Shown: positions 1 to 8,502 of the stretch, piece after piece
Numbering within the stretch: position 1 is the stretch's first letter
Layout: every line of letters starts with the position of its first letter
Source of the DNA: Actinoplanes subtropicus
Lineage (GTDB): Bacteria; Actinomycetota; Actinomycetes; Mycobacteriales; Micromonosporaceae
Reading direction: 5' to 3'
DNA: 64,000 nt
Assembly: GCF_000721705.1 (NCBI RefSeq)
Contig: NZ_JOJL01000007.1
Coordinates: forward strand, 391,439 to 455,438
Notes under the pieces: model-generated
Told to the model about the DNA's origin: nothing
Seen by the model: only the letters and a program-made list of their open reading frames with translations
Database searches by the model: none
Position numbers and translations under genes: made by a program

Positions 1-1009
1 GCTGGCCCTGGCCGAACGAGATGTGGACGTTGTCCCGGGCCAGCGCGGTTCGCGCGGCGTTCTGCTCGGGGGTCAGCCGGTTGGTGGTCATCAACTCGAC
101 CGCGGGCCGGGACAGGATCCGCTCGCCGCCGTGCGTGCCGCGGTTGAGCAGCATCCGGAAGTAGGCGTGGTAGTCGTCGACGGTGGAGACCAGGCCGCCG
201 CCGCCTCCCGGGAACGCCGGCGGTTGGCTCCACCGTCCCCCGGCCGGCTCGTCCCACACGTGGAATTCGCCGGTCTGCGGGTCGGGGGCGTACAGCGGGG
301 GAAGCCGGTCGATCTTGTCGGCGGATACGTGGAAGCCGGTGTCTTTCATGCCCAGCGGGTCGAAGATGCGTTCCCGGAGGAAGGTCTCGAACGGCTGGCC
401 GGTCACCCTGGCGACGAGCACGCCGAGCAGGTCGCTGCTGATCTGGTACTGCCACCGCTCGCCGGGCTGGTGCATCAGCGGCAGCTCGCCCAGACGACGC
501 ATCCACTCGTCCGGCTCTGGCATCGGCTCGGGCAGGTTCGGCGTCAGCCCTCGCTCGAACAGCGCGCTCATGATGGGCGTACCCAGCACAGTCAGGTCCA
601 TGCCGAGCCCGAAGGTGGAGGTCAGCACGTCCCGCACGGTGATGGGCCGCCGCGCGGGCACCGTGTCGCTCAGCGGCCCGTCGATCCGGGTCAGCACTCG
701 CCGATCGGCCAGTTCCGGCAACCACGGCTCGACCAGGTCGTCCAGCCGCAGTCGGCACTCGTCGAGCAGGACCATCGCCGCCGCGACCGAGACCGGTTTG
801 GAGGTCGACGCCATCCGGAACATCGTGTCTCGGCGCATCGGCGGCCCACCGCCATGGGCCATCGTCCCCATCGCCTCGACGTACGTCTCATCACCCCGGC
901 TGAGCAGAGTGACCAGCCCGGGAATCCTTCCGGACTCGACATGCCGCCCCAGGACGTCACGCAGGGTGGACAGCCCCGACTTGGAAAGGCCGCCATTGCT
1001 GGATTGCAT
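1..1009 (-). CDS. Beta-lactamase-fold serine hydrolase (class C / esterase family), 3' end cut by window edge
   Basis: Seen: an open frame of 336 codons read to the window edge without a stop. The start ATG at 1009 has a strong AAGGAG ribosome site (1015-1020). The protein has an S-T-S-K tetrad (SxxK) near residue 68 after FRMA, then typical family blocks (LPLMHQPGERW, DPLGMKDTGF, PGGGGGLVSTVDDY). No signal peptide is evident, so a cytoplasmic serine hydrolase/esterase is as likely as a true beta-lactamase. Known: the family uses the SxxK serine and lysine for acyl-enzyme chemistry. It is a paralogue of the hydrolase at 23372-24550. The C-terminal part with the last active-site motif lies outside the window. 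Substrate unknown. Confidence 0.9.
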   Translation of the reverse strand, partial: MQSSNGGLSKSGLSTLRDVLGRHVESGRIPGLVTLLSRGDETYVEAMGTMAHGGGPPMRRDTMFRMASTSKPVSVAAAMVLLDECRLRLDDLVEPWLPELADRRVLTRIDGPLSDTVPARRPITVRDVLTSTFGLGMDLTVLGTPIMSALFERGLTPNLPEPMPEPDEWMRRLGELPLMHQPGERWQYQISSDLLGVLVARVTGQPFETFLRERIFDPLGMKDTGFHVSADKIDRLPPLYAPDPQTGEFHVWDEPAGGRWSQPPAFPGGGGGLVSTVDDYHAYFRMLLNRGTHGGERILSRPAVELMTTNRLTPEQNAARTALARDNVHISFGQGQ

Positions 1010-1052
1010 CTCATCTCCTTGCATACAGTGTTCGTTGGGTGAGATCTGCCCT

Positions 1053-1079
1053 CGCCGCTCATGGCTTCCCTGAGCGGCG
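1053..1079 (-). terminator. Hairpin between GNAT gene and hydrolase
   Basis: A perfect 9-bp inverted repeat (CGCCGCTCA / TGAGCGGCG) with a 9-nt loop lies about 110 bp downstream of the GNAT stop and upstream of the hydrolase start, both on the minus strand. There is no U-tract, so it may be a weak terminator or a leader hairpin. Confidence 0.4.
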
Positions 1080-1191
1080 CCTCGGGGCGGGTCGCGGCTT
1101 TTCACGGCGTCGCCGGTGATCTGCGATGACAATTCATGACAAACCTCTCGTCAGCCGCGCGCGTTGGCTCCGCGTACGGCGTAGGTCGGAA

Positions 1192-2007
1192 TTACGGAAG
1201 GGTGAGTTCGTAGAGGCGAGTTCGCCGGAGGGGGCGGAAGCCGAGGTACTCGCGTTCGGCGAGCATGGCGAGGTCGTTCTCGGCGGTGTCGGTTTCGATT
1301 TCGTTGACCTCTGGGTGGATCTCACGCAGTCGCTGGATCAGGGCGGCGTTGACCCAGCGGCCCAACGGCCGTCCGCGATGCTCGGCGAACACGGCCGGTC
1401 CGTACTGGCGGGCGCGCCGCGGGGACGGGGCGCCGACGACCGCCACGACGTATGCGGCCAGGTCACCGTCCGTCTCCGCAGCGGTCAGCACGGCGCTGCC
1501 GGGACGGCTCGGGTCGCGGAGCAACTCCCCGGCCCGGGGTGCGCCGACCGGGTCGCCCGTCCAGTGGACCAGGCGGTAGCCGGGGTGCTCGACGTCGACC
1601 AGCTCTCCCAGCCAGGCACCGTGAACATCGCCGTAGGTCAGTAGGTCATGGCGGCTGGACCGGATGCGCCGGAAGCCGTTCCGCAGGCTGAAGGCCTCCC
1701 CCGGCGAGCCCGTGATCACGTCGATGACCAGGCTGGGCACGACGGCCTGTTCCCGGACGGCGGCCAGGAGCCGGGAACCGATCCCGCGACGCCGCCACGC
1801 GGGCTCCACGTACAGGGAAAGGTCGGCGGCGCCAGGCCTCGGCGCCGGGGCCCCGGGCAGCAGGAAGCCACGCCTGAACAGGATGATCGGCCGCATGGTG
1901 GCCACCCCGGCCACGGAGCCGCGCCGCGCCAGAGCCTGCCATCGCGAGACCCCGGTGTGGCCCGACACCGCGACGATGTCGATCAAGGCTTCGCTCATGG
2001 CACTCAC
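1192..2007 (-). CDS. Tandem-GNAT N-acetyltransferase
   Basis: A 271-residue protein with two GNAT units. The N-terminal half carries an acetyl-CoA-binding signature around VEPAWRRRGIGSRLL (residues about 67-81). The C-terminal half has FAEHRGRPLGRWVNAAL (about 208-224), and the end reads MLAEREYLGFRPLRR, the usual alpha4/beta5 region. Double-GNAT proteins include mycothiol synthase MshD, but I see no feature that fixes the substrate, so it is left as an acetyltransferase. It is divergent from the LysR gene across a 172-bp spacer (2008-2179), where both promoters must lie. Confidence 0.88.
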   Translation of the reverse strand: MSAMSEALIDIVAVSGHTGVSRWQALARRGSVAGVATMRPIILFRRGFLLPGAPAPRPGAADLSLYVEPAWRRRGIGSRLLAAVREQAVVPSLVIDVITGSPGEAFSLRNGFRRIRSSRHDLLTYGDVHGAWLGELVDVEHPGYRLVHWTGDPVGAPRAGELLRDPSRPGSAVLTAAETDGDLAAYVVAVVGAPSPRRARQYGPAVFAEHRGRPLGRWVNAALIQRLREIHPEVNEIETDTAENDLAMLAEREYLGFRPLRRTRLYELTLP

Positions 2008-2179
2008 GATCCACCGGGCTGCCCGAATGGATCAATGCGAAAGATCGAACCGCGGGATTAGCCACCGGTTATCGTTCGACGCCGTGCACGCCCGCACGGG
2101 GGTCCATCCGTAAACTTCTCCACTGCGCGGCCGAGTCACGGGATTCGGACGAGCCGCGACCGGAGGGAGACACGGCCTG

Positions 2180-3097
2180 GTGGAGCTGCGCGACATCGAG
2201 ATCTTCCTGACGCTGGCCCAGGAGCTCCATTTCGGGCGTACGGCCGAACGGCTCCGGGTGTCCCAGGCGCGGGTCAGTCAGTCGATCAAGCAGCAGGAGC
2301 GCCGGATCGGTGGCGCCCTGTTCGAACGGACCAGCCGCAACGTGCGGCTCACCCCGCTCGGCGCGCGGCTACGCGACCGGCTCGAGGCAGGCTATGGCGA
2401 GATCATGGCAGGCATCGATGAGGCCGCCGCCACCGCGCGCGGACATAGCGGCACCCTGGCCATCGGCACCTACGACATCCACCACCAGAAAATTACGGCC
2501 GTCCTCGATCTGTTCCGGCAGCGGTATCCGCAATGTGAGCTGCGCATGCGTGAGGTACCTCCGGCCGACCCGTTCGGCGGGCTGCGCGACGGGCGGATAG
2601 ACGTCGCGGTGCTCTGGCTACCCGTCCGCGAGCCGGACCTCGCCGTCGGACCCGAGCTGTACACCGAGCCGCTGGTGCTGGCCGTCGCCCCCGGCCATCC
2701 ACTGGCCGGCCGGGACCAGGTCGCGATGGAGGATCTCGGCGATCATCCAGTGCCGTGGCTGGAAGGGCCCATTCCGGACTACATGTGGGAGATGCACACC
2801 CCGTCGGTGACACCGTCCGGGCGGCCCATCCAGCGCGGAGTCTCCGTAGCCACCCTCGAGGAGGGCCTCACAGCCATCGCCACCGGCGCCTTCATCTCCC
2901 CCGTCGGGTCGTATTCGGCCGCCACCCGGCTGCGCCATGACATCACCTTCCTGCCGATCACCGACGGACCGATCCTGCGATACGCGCCCGTATGGCGCAC
3001 CGCCAATGGAACTCCGCTGGTTCGCGCCTTCATCCAGGTCGCCGAGGGTCAGACCGTCCGCGAGAGTCTCGGCGCACTAGACGACTGGTCTACTTGA
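2180..3097 (+). CDS. LysR-family transcriptional regulator
   Basis: A 305-residue protein. The N-terminal winged helix (residues 1-60) contains the usual TLAQELHFGRTAERLRVSQ recognition region. It is followed by a LysR substrate-binding domain (about 88-295) with the hinge GTLAIGTYDIHH. The GTG start has GGAGGGAGA 9 bp upstream. LysR proteins normally control a divergent gene, here the double-GNAT gene. The effector is not predictable. The last codons overlap the putative operator of the following TetR gene (3078-3092). Confidence 0.92.
   Translation: MELRDIEIFLTLAQELHFGRTAERLRVSQARVSQSIKQQERRIGGALFERTSRNVRLTPLGARLRDRLEAGYGEIMAGIDEAAATARGHSGTLAIGTYDIHHQKITAVLDLFRQRYPQCELRMREVPPADPFGGLRDGRIDVAVLWLPVREPDLAVGPELYTEPLVLAVAPGHPLAGRDQVAMEDLGDHPVPWLEGPIPDYMWEMHTPSVTPSGRPIQRGVSVATLEEGLTAIATGAFISPVGSYSAATRLRHDITFLPITDGPILRYAPVWRTANGTPLVRAFIQVAEGQTVRESLGALDDWST
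3078..3092. promoter_or_regulatory. Putative operator of the NemR-like regulator (site 1)
   Basis: TAGAC-GACTG-GTCTA, a perfect 5-bp inverted repeat with a 5-bp centre, 22 bp before the GTG start of the TetR gene. The 12-mer GACTGGTCTACT recurs at the DJ-1 promoter. E. coli NemR binds a related TAGACC-N4-GGTCTA box (established knowledge), which supports an operator role. It overlaps the 3' end of the LysR gene. Confidence 0.7.
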
Positions 3098-3113
3098 GCG
3101 CTAGGTTGGGTGC

Positions 3114-3707
3114 GTGCCGAGCACTACACGCACTACGGATACCCGTCAGGTCATGATTGACAGCGCTCAGCGGATCATGGCGCGCAAGGGGTACTCGGCT
3201 GTGGGTATCAACGAGGTGCTTGCGGATGCGGGGGTGCCGAAGGGGTCGTTCTATCACTACTTCGCTTCGAAGGATGCCTTCGGGGAGGCCTTGCTGCGGA
3301 GCTACTTCGAGGACTATCTGGCGGAGATGGACGGCATTCTCGGCAGTTCCGGGCAGTCGGCCGGCGAGCGGCTGATGGCCTACTGGGAGCAGTGGCGTCA
3401 GACGCAGAGCCTCGAGGAGTGCCAGGGCAAGTGCCTGGCGGTGAAGCTCGGCGCCGAGGTGTCGGACCTGTCCGAGGCGATGCGCCTAGCCCTGAAGGAG
3501 GGGACGGACGCCGTCGTCGACCGCATCGAGCGGACGATCGCCGGCGGGCTGGAGGATGGGTCTCTCTCGATCGACGGGGAGCCCCGTGCGGTCGCGCAGG
3601 CCCTGTATGACATGTGGCTCGGCGCCAGCGTGATGGCCAAGATTCATCGCAGCCTGGGGCCGCTCGACACCGTCACCGCAATGACTCGCGGGATTCTGCA
3701 CCTGTAA
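3114..3707 (+). CDS. TetR-family regulator, NemR-like electrophile/redox sensor
   Basis: A 197-residue protein. An N-terminal TetR HTH (about 10-57) has the PKGSFYHYF signature. The ligand domain closely resembles E. coli NemR: KCLAVKLGAEVSDLSEAMR aligns with NemR's GCLTVKLSAEVCDLSEDMR, and WLGASVMAKIHRSLGPL aligns with WLGANLQAKISRSFEPL. The NemR sensing cysteine (C106) and its partner lysine (K175) therefore appear conserved. NemR derepresses nemA-gloA in response to reactive electrophiles such as methylglyoxal, and to hypochlorite. Here the neighbour is a DJ-1/PfpI gene with the same operator. No clear ribosome site precedes the GTG, so the transcript may be leaderless. Confidence 0.9.
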   Translation: MPSTTRTTDTRQVMIDSAQRIMARKGYSAVGINEVLADAGVPKGSFYHYFASKDAFGEALLRSYFEDYLAEMDGILGSSGQSAGERLMAYWEQWRQTQSLEECQGKCLAVKLGAEVSDLSEAMRLALKEGTDAVVDRIERTIAGGLEDGSLSIDGEPRAVAQALYDMWLGASVMAKIHRSLGPLDTVTAMTRGILHL

Positions 3708-3736
3708 GCGGGCCCGCATTCCATGGCCGATCCCGG

Positions 3737-3774
3737 TTGTGGAGGCACCTTCCGTCTACTAGTAGACTGGTCTA
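3737..3774 (+). promoter_or_regulatory. DJ-1 gene promoter with overlapping NemR-type operators
   Basis: A candidate -35 TTGTGG (3737-3742) and -10 TAGTAG (3760-3765) are 17 bp apart. The -10 is buried in a perfect 14-bp palindrome GTCTACTAGTAGAC (3754-3767), which overlaps a second inverted repeat TAGAC-TG-GTCTA (3763-3774). The arrangement predicts repression by the adjacent TetR regulator. Confidence 0.65.
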
Positions 3775-3792
3775 CTGAGTTAGGAGTACGTC

Positions 3793-4479
3793 ATGAAGGT
3801 ACTGATCGTTCTCACCTCGCACGACGAGCTGGGGAACACCGGCCTCAAGACCGGGTTCTGGCTGGAGGAGCTGGCGGCGCCGTACTACCGCTTCAAGGAG
3901 GCCGGGTGGGAGATCACCCTCGCCTCGCCGAAGGGTGGGCAGCCGCCGCTGGACCCCAAGAGCAACGAGCCCGGTTTCCAGACCGACGACACCCGGCGCT
4001 TCGAGGCCGACGCGGAAGCGACCGAGGCGCTGGCGCACACGGTACGCCTCGACTCGGTCTCGGCCGGCGACTTCGACACGGTCTTCTACCCGGGCGGGCA
4101 CGGACCGCTGTGGGACCTCGCCGAGGATGCGGTCTCCGCGCGGCTGATCGAGACCACGCTGCGCTCGGGCAAGCCGGTGGGACTGGTGTGCCACGCGCCC
4201 GGCGCCTTGCGGCACACCGTGAACGAGGACGGCACGCCGCTGGTCGCGGGCCGCAGGGTCACCGGATTCGCCAACTCCGAGGAGGCGGCCGTCCAGTTGA
4301 CCGACGTCGTCCCGTTCCTGGTCGAGGACGAGCTCACCAAGCTCGGCGGTCGCTACTCCAAGACCGATGACTGGCAGCCGTACGTCCTCCAGGACGGTCT
4401 GCTGATCACGGGGCAGAACCCCGCCTCCTCGGCCCCCGCGGCCGACGCCCTGATCGAGCTGGTCACCAAGGCCGCCTGA
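3793..4479 (+). CDS. DJ-1/PfpI-family (Hsp31-like) glyoxalase III / amidotransferase-fold protein
   Basis: A 228-residue protein with a type-1 glutamine amidotransferase fold. It shows the family landmarks GFWLEELAAPYY (acidic residue near 24-26), YPGGHGPLWDL, and the nucleophile elbow GLVCHAPGAL with adjacent Cys-His (about 135-136). Hsp31-class members convert methylglyoxal to lactate without cofactor or act on glycated molecules. AGGAG at 3782-3786 precedes the ATG. The NemR-like regulator upstream and the shared operator motif support a role in electrophile detoxification. Enzymatic activity is inferred. Confidence 0.88.
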   Translation: MKVLIVLTSHDELGNTGLKTGFWLEELAAPYYRFKEAGWEITLASPKGGQPPLDPKSNEPGFQTDDTRRFEADAEATEALAHTVRLDSVSAGDFDTVFYPGGHGPLWDLAEDAVSARLIETTLRSGKPVGLVCHAPGALRHTVNEDGTPLVAGRRVTGFANSEEAAVQLTDVVPFLVEDELTKLGGRYSKTDDWQPYVLQDGLLITGQNPASSAPAADALIELVTKAA

Positions 4480-4491
4480 GCAACGCGACCC

Positions 4492-4593
4492 GCACTGGCG
4501 GTCAGTTACACCCTCGAAGGCGTCGGCTACATCATCGCCGGGACGTTCCTCGTCGCCTCGATCACCCCGTCCGCCCCCGGCCCGGCCCACGGC
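4492..4593 (+). pseudogene. Relic of an MFS transporter (YbfB/YjiJ type)
   Basis: About 34 codons in one frame, with no start and no stop at the ends, read ALAVSYTLEGVGYIIAGTF followed by LVASITPSAPGPAH. This resembles the internal YALEGVGYIIxGTFLVA segment of YbfB/YjiJ-family MFS transporters. It sits between the convergent DJ-1 and Lrp genes and runs directly into the 3' end of the Lrp gene. It is best read as the remains of a deleted transporter gene. Confidence 0.5.
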
Positions 4594-4597
4594 ACGG

Positions 4598-5080
4598 TCA
4601 GAGTTCGTCGAAGACGAGCCAGGTGCGGCTGGACCGGATGCCGGGGACGGCCTGGACCTGGGCCAGGACCACGTCGCGGAGGGCGGCGTTGTCGGGGGTG
4701 CGGACCAGCATCAGGATGTCGACGTCGCCGCCGACCATGGCGATGTGCTGGACGTACGGGACCGCACGCAGCCGGCCCGCGACCGCCTCCCACGTGTTCT
4801 GCTCGATGGTCAGCAACACGTACGCCGTCGTGCCCAGGCCGGCCTTCGCCGGGTCGAGGCGGGCGGTGAAGCCGGTGATCACGCCGTCGGCGGTCAGTCT
4901 CTCCAGGCGGGCGTACGCGTTGGTGCGGGAGACGCGGACCCGCTCGGCCAGCGTGCGCACCGACAGGCGGCCGTCGGCGGTCAGCTCGCGCAGGATCGCC
5001 CGGTCGACGTCGTCGAGGGGCGGCGCCGTTCGTCCCACGGGGCGCTGCGGGAGCGGCCGAATGTTCGACAAATGGTCCAC
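4598..5080 (-). CDS. Lrp/AsnC-family regulator of the 2-oxoacid dehydrogenase operon
   Basis: About 160 residues. An N-terminal HTH (DDVDRAILRELTADGRLSVRTLAERVRVSR) is followed by an AsnC ligand domain (TAYVLLTIEQNTW, GGDVDILMLV, VPGIRSSRTWLV). The GTG at 5080 is chosen because GAGGGAG stands 6-7 bp upstream; an in-frame GTG at 5095 has no site. The gene is divergent from the E1alpha-E1beta-E2 operon, the usual BkdR position. A branched-chain amino acid or its keto acid is the likely effector (inference). Confidence 0.88.
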   Translation of the reverse strand: MDHLSNIRPLPQRPVGRTAPPLDDVDRAILRELTADGRLSVRTLAERVRVSRTNAYARLERLTADGVITGFTARLDPAKAGLGTTAYVLLTIEQNTWEAVAGRLRAVPYVQHIAMVGGDVDILMLVRTPDNAALRDVVLAQVQAVPGIRSSRTWLVFDEL

Positions 5081-5187
5081 CGCAAGCTCCCTCACAGGTC
5101 AGCCGTCCCGAATCCAGCCAGGCTGTTGAGCCATTCGACCGCGCTCGGCGAGCATCTGTCCAACGGATGGTGCGGAAGGGGCGGGCG

Positions 5188-6294
5188 ATGACTCAGCGGC
5201 GGCAAGACTCCGGACCCGATGCGCTGCTGCCCTCGCGAGAGCCGGTCCGGTTCCTCACCGAGGCCGGGACGGCGGTTCGGGCGCGGCCGGCCTACCCCGT
5301 GCCGGATCTGGACCTGCTCCGGCTCGCGTACGGGAAAATGGTGGTCGGCCGGCGTTTCGACGAGCAGGCCACGGCGCTGACCAAGCAGGGCCGGCTCGCG
5401 GTCTACCCGTCCAGCCACGGGCAGGAGGCCTGCCAGGTGGGCGCCGTGCTCGCGGTCGAGGACGACGACTGGCTGTTCCCGACCTACCGCGAGTCGGTGG
5501 CGCTGGTGACCCGCGGCATCGACCCGGTCGAGGTGCTCTCGCTGCTGCGCGGGGACAGCCACTGCGGCTACGACCCACGCCGGCACCACGTCGCGCCGCA
5601 GTGCACGCCGCTGGCGACCCAGACGCTGCACGCGACCGGGCTCGCCTACGCGCGGCGGCGGCAGGGCACCGACCGGGTCACGCTCGCCTTCACCGGTGAC
5701 GGCGCGACCAGCGAGGGCGACTTCCACGAGGCGCTCAACTTCGCGGCCGTGTTCCGCGCGCCGGTGGTGTTCCTGGTGCAGAACAACGGCTACGCGATCT
5801 CGGTGCCGCTGAGCCGGCAGACCGCGGCGCCGTCGCTGGCGTACAAGGGCATCGGGTACGGCGTACCCGCCGAGCAGGTCGACGGGAACGACCCGGTGGC
5901 CGTGCTCGCGGTGCTGTCGGCCGCCGTCCGGCACGCCCGGTCGGGGGCCGGGCCGTTCCTGGTGGAGGCGCACACCTACCGGATGCAGGCGCACACGAAC
6001 GCCGACGACGCCACCCGCTACCGCGCCGAGGGCGAGGTCGAGCTGTGGCGCAAGCGGGATCCGATCGCCCGGCTCGAGGCGTACCTGCGCAAGCGGGGTG
6101 CCCTCACCGACGGGGACGTGGCCGCGGTCGCCGCCGAGGCCGAGCAGTTCGCGACGGCACTGCGGGCCCGGATGAACACCGACCCGAGCCTGGACCCCAC
6201 CGACCTTTTCGCCCACGTCTACGGCGAGCCGACTCCGCAACTGCGGGAGCAGCGCGCCGGCCTCGAGACCGAACTCGCCGCGGAGGTGCGCTGA
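5188..6294 (+). CDS. 2-oxoacid dehydrogenase E1 component, alpha subunit (branched-chain/pyruvate type)
   Basis: A TPP-dependent decarboxylase subunit of about 368 residues. The thiamine-binding motif GDGATSEGDFHEALNF ending in NN is at about 170-201, and the family blocks SHGQEACQVG and YRMQAHTNADD are present. The ATG at 5188 is preferred because GGAAGGGG lies 6 bp upstream; an in-frame ATG at 5167 lacks a site. It forms an alpha2beta2 E1 with the next gene. The Lrp neighbour and the alpha/beta split favour branched-chain 2-oxoacid dehydrogenase, which supplies branched acyl-CoA primers for fatty acids. Pyruvate cannot be excluded. Confidence 0.93.
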   Translation: MTQRRQDSGPDALLPSREPVRFLTEAGTAVRARPAYPVPDLDLLRLAYGKMVVGRRFDEQATALTKQGRLAVYPSSHGQEACQVGAVLAVEDDDWLFPTYRESVALVTRGIDPVEVLSLLRGDSHCGYDPRRHHVAPQCTPLATQTLHATGLAYARRRQGTDRVTLAFTGDGATSEGDFHEALNFAAVFRAPVVFLVQNNGYAISVPLSRQTAAPSLAYKGIGYGVPAEQVDGNDPVAVLAVLSAAVRHARSGAGPFLVEAHTYRMQAHTNADDATRYRAEGEVELWRKRDPIARLEAYLRKRGALTDGDVAAVAAEAEQFATALRARMNTDPSLDPTDLFAHVYGEPTPQLREQRAGLETELAAEVR

Positions 6295-7304
6295 TGGCGC
6301 CGACCACGATGGCGCAGGCGCTCAACGCGGCGCTGCGCGACGCCATGCACGACGACGACTCGGTGGTGGTGTTCGGCGAGGACGTCGGCGCGCTCGGCGG
6401 CGTCTTCCGGATCACCGACGGTCTGACCCACAAGTTCGGCGACGAGCGCTGCTTCGACACCCCGCTGGCCGAGTCGGGCATCGTCGGGTTCGCGGTGGGG
6501 ATGGCGATCGGCGGGTTCCGGCCGGTGGTCGAGATGCAGTTCGACGCGTTCGCCTACCCGGCCTTCGAGCAGATCGCCTCGCACGTGGCCAAGCTGCGCA
6601 ACCGGACCCGGGGGCGGCTCGGCCTGCCGATGGTCATCCGGATTCCGTACGCGGGCGGGATCGGCGGCGTGGAGCACCACTGCGACTCGAGCGAGGCCTA
6701 CTACGCGCACACGCCCGGGCTGAAGGTGGTCACCCCGTCGACCGTGGCCGACGCGTACTCGCTGCTGCGCGAGGCCGTCGAGGATCCCGACCCGGTGGTG
6801 TTCCTCGAGCCGAAGAAGCTCTACTGGACGAAGTCCGAAGTGGACCTGCCGGCGCGGGCCGAGCCGTTCGGGCGGGCCGTGGTGCGCCGCCCGGGACGGG
6901 ACGTGACGCTGGTGGCGTACGGGCCGTCGGTGCCGGTGGCGCTGGAGGCCGCGGACGCCGCCGCCGGGGAGGGCTGGGACGTCGAGGTGGTCGACCTGCG
7001 CACGATCGTGCCGTTCGACGACGCCACGGTGGCCGATTCGGTGCGCCGCACCGGGCGGTGCGTGGTGGTGCAGGAGGCCGCCGGTTTCGCGGGCGTGGGC
7101 GCCGAGGTCGCCGCCCGGGTGCAGGAGCGCTGCTTCCACAGCCTGCACGCGCCGGTGCTGCGGGTGTCGGGCTTCGACGTGCCGTACCCGCCGCCGATGC
7201 TCGAACACCACCACCTGCCGGGGGTGGACCGGATCCTGGACACGCTCGACCGCCTGCAGCGCGACGACGAGCCCGACACTCGATTCGCCGGGGGTGCGGC
7301 ATGA
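6294..7304 (+). CDS. 2-oxoacid dehydrogenase E1 component, beta subunit
   Basis: A 336-residue protein starting in a TGATG overlap with E1alpha. It has the family blocks MAQALNAALRDAM, VFGEDVGALGGVFRITDGL, FDTPLAESGIVGFAVGMA and PYAGGIGGVEHHCDSSEAYY. The C-terminal transketolase domain has VVDLRTIVPFD and the end block DVPYPPPMLEHHHLPGVDRIL. It pairs with the alpha subunit to form the TPP site. Translational coupling on both sides supports one complex. Confidence 0.93.
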   Translation: MAPTTMAQALNAALRDAMHDDDSVVVFGEDVGALGGVFRITDGLTHKFGDERCFDTPLAESGIVGFAVGMAIGGFRPVVEMQFDAFAYPAFEQIASHVAKLRNRTRGRLGLPMVIRIPYAGGIGGVEHHCDSSEAYYAHTPGLKVVTPSTVADAYSLLREAVEDPDPVVFLEPKKLYWTKSEVDLPARAEPFGRAVVRRPGRDVTLVAYGPSVPVALEAADAAAGEGWDVEVVDLRTIVPFDDATVADSVRRTGRCVVVQEAAGFAGVGAEVAARVQERCFHSLHAPVLRVSGFDVPYPPPMLEHHHLPGVDRILDTLDRLQRDDEPDTRFAGGAA

Positions 7305-8473
7305 GCCGGGAGGTGTTCCGGCTGCCCGATCTCGGTGAGGGGCTCACCGAGGCGGAGGTCGTCGAGTGGCGGGTGGCGGCCGGCGACACGGTGGCCGTGG
7401 ACCAGGTCGTCGTCGAGGTGGAGACCGCGAAGGCGGCCGTCGAGGTGCCGATCCCGTTCGCGGGCACGGTCGTCGAACTGTGCGCGCCGGCCGGTTCGGT
7501 GGTCGCGGTCGGGGCGCCGTTGATCGCGGTGGACGGCGGCGGGTCGGGCAACGTCCTGATCGGCTACGGCACGAGTGGCGCGCACGCCGGCACGACGCGC
7601 CGGCGCAGGGCCGCAAAACCACAAGAAACGACCGAAGCCGCCGTACGCGTCATCTCTCCGGTCGTGCGACGCCTGGCCAGGACGCACGGCATCGACCTCG
7701 CCACGCTCACCCCGAGCGGCAGCGGCGGCATCATCGTGCGGCGCGACGTCGAGGCGGCGATCTCCGCGGTCCCCCAGTTGGAGAGCGCCGGCCTGCGCAT
7801 CCCCCTCCGAGGGGTGCGCCGGGCGATGGCCGAGAAGCTGTCCCGCAGCCGCGCCGAGATCCCCGAGGCGACCACCTGGGTCGACGCCGACGCCACCGCG
7901 CTGCTGGCGATGCGCGCCGCGGTGAACCGCACCGCCGCCGACCCGATCAGCCTGATGGCCTTCCTGGCCCGCATCTGCGTCGCCGCCCTGCGCCGCTTTC
8001 CCGAGCTCCATTCCTTCGTGGACACCGAGCGGGCGGAGATCGTCCAGTTCTCGCACGTCCACCTGGGCTTCGCCGCGCAGACCCCGCGGGGCCTGGTCGT
8101 GCCGGTGGTACGGGACGCGCACGAGCGCACCCTGGCCGAGCTCGCCGCGGCCCTGCGCGAGCACACCGAGGCGGCCCGGGCCGGGACCCTCGAGCCGCGG
8201 CATCTCACCGGCGGCACGTTCACCCTCAACAACTACGGGGTGTTCGGCGTCGACGGCGGCGCGCCGATCATCAACCACCCGGAGGCGGCGTTGCTCGGCG
8301 TCGGCCGGATCGTGCCGCGGCCGTGGGTGGTCGACGGCGAGCTGGCCGTACGCAGTGTCACGCAGCTCTCGTTCACCTTCGACCACCGGGTCTGCGACGG
8401 CGGCACGGCCGGGGGCTTCCTCCGCTTCGTGGCCGATTGCGTGGAGGACCCGTACCGGATGATGTTGTTCTAG
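7301..8473 (+). CDS. Dihydrolipoamide acyltransferase (E2) of the 2-oxoacid dehydrogenase
   Basis: A 390-residue protein overlapping E1beta by ATGA. One lipoyl domain (1-76) has the lipoyl lysine in VETAKAAVEV. A short linker leads to a peripheral-subunit-binding domain (about 110-150, ISPVVRRLARTHGIDL). The catalytic domain ends in SFTFDHRVCDGGTAGGF, the DHRxxDG motif that gives the catalytic His and Asp. No E3 (lipoamide dehydrogenase) gene follows, so E3 must come from elsewhere in the genome. The single lipoyl domain fits branched-chain E2. Confidence 0.93.
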   Translation: MSREVFRLPDLGEGLTEAEVVEWRVAAGDTVAVDQVVVEVETAKAAVEVPIPFAGTVVELCAPAGSVVAVGAPLIAVDGGGSGNVLIGYGTSGAHAGTTRRRRAAKPQETTEAAVRVISPVVRRLARTHGIDLATLTPSGSGGIIVRRDVEAAISAVPQLESAGLRIPLRGVRRAMAEKLSRSRAEIPEATTWVDADATALLAMRAAVNRTAADPISLMAFLARICVAALRRFPELHSFVDTERAEIVQFSHVHLGFAAQTPRGLVVPVVRDAHERTLAELAAALREHTEAARAGTLEPRHLTGGTFTLNNYGVFGVDGGAPIINHPEAALLGVGRIVPRPWVVDGELAVRSVTQLSFTFDHRVCDGGTAGGFLRFVADCVEDPYRMMLF

Positions 8474-8502
8474 GGCTGTTGCGCCGCCATCCAGGCCGCC
8501 GA

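Noticed and set aside
8474..8502. Terminator between E2 and GntR genes
   Set aside because: Only a 5-bp GCCGC/GCGGC stem overlapping the GntR coding end could be found; too weak to list.
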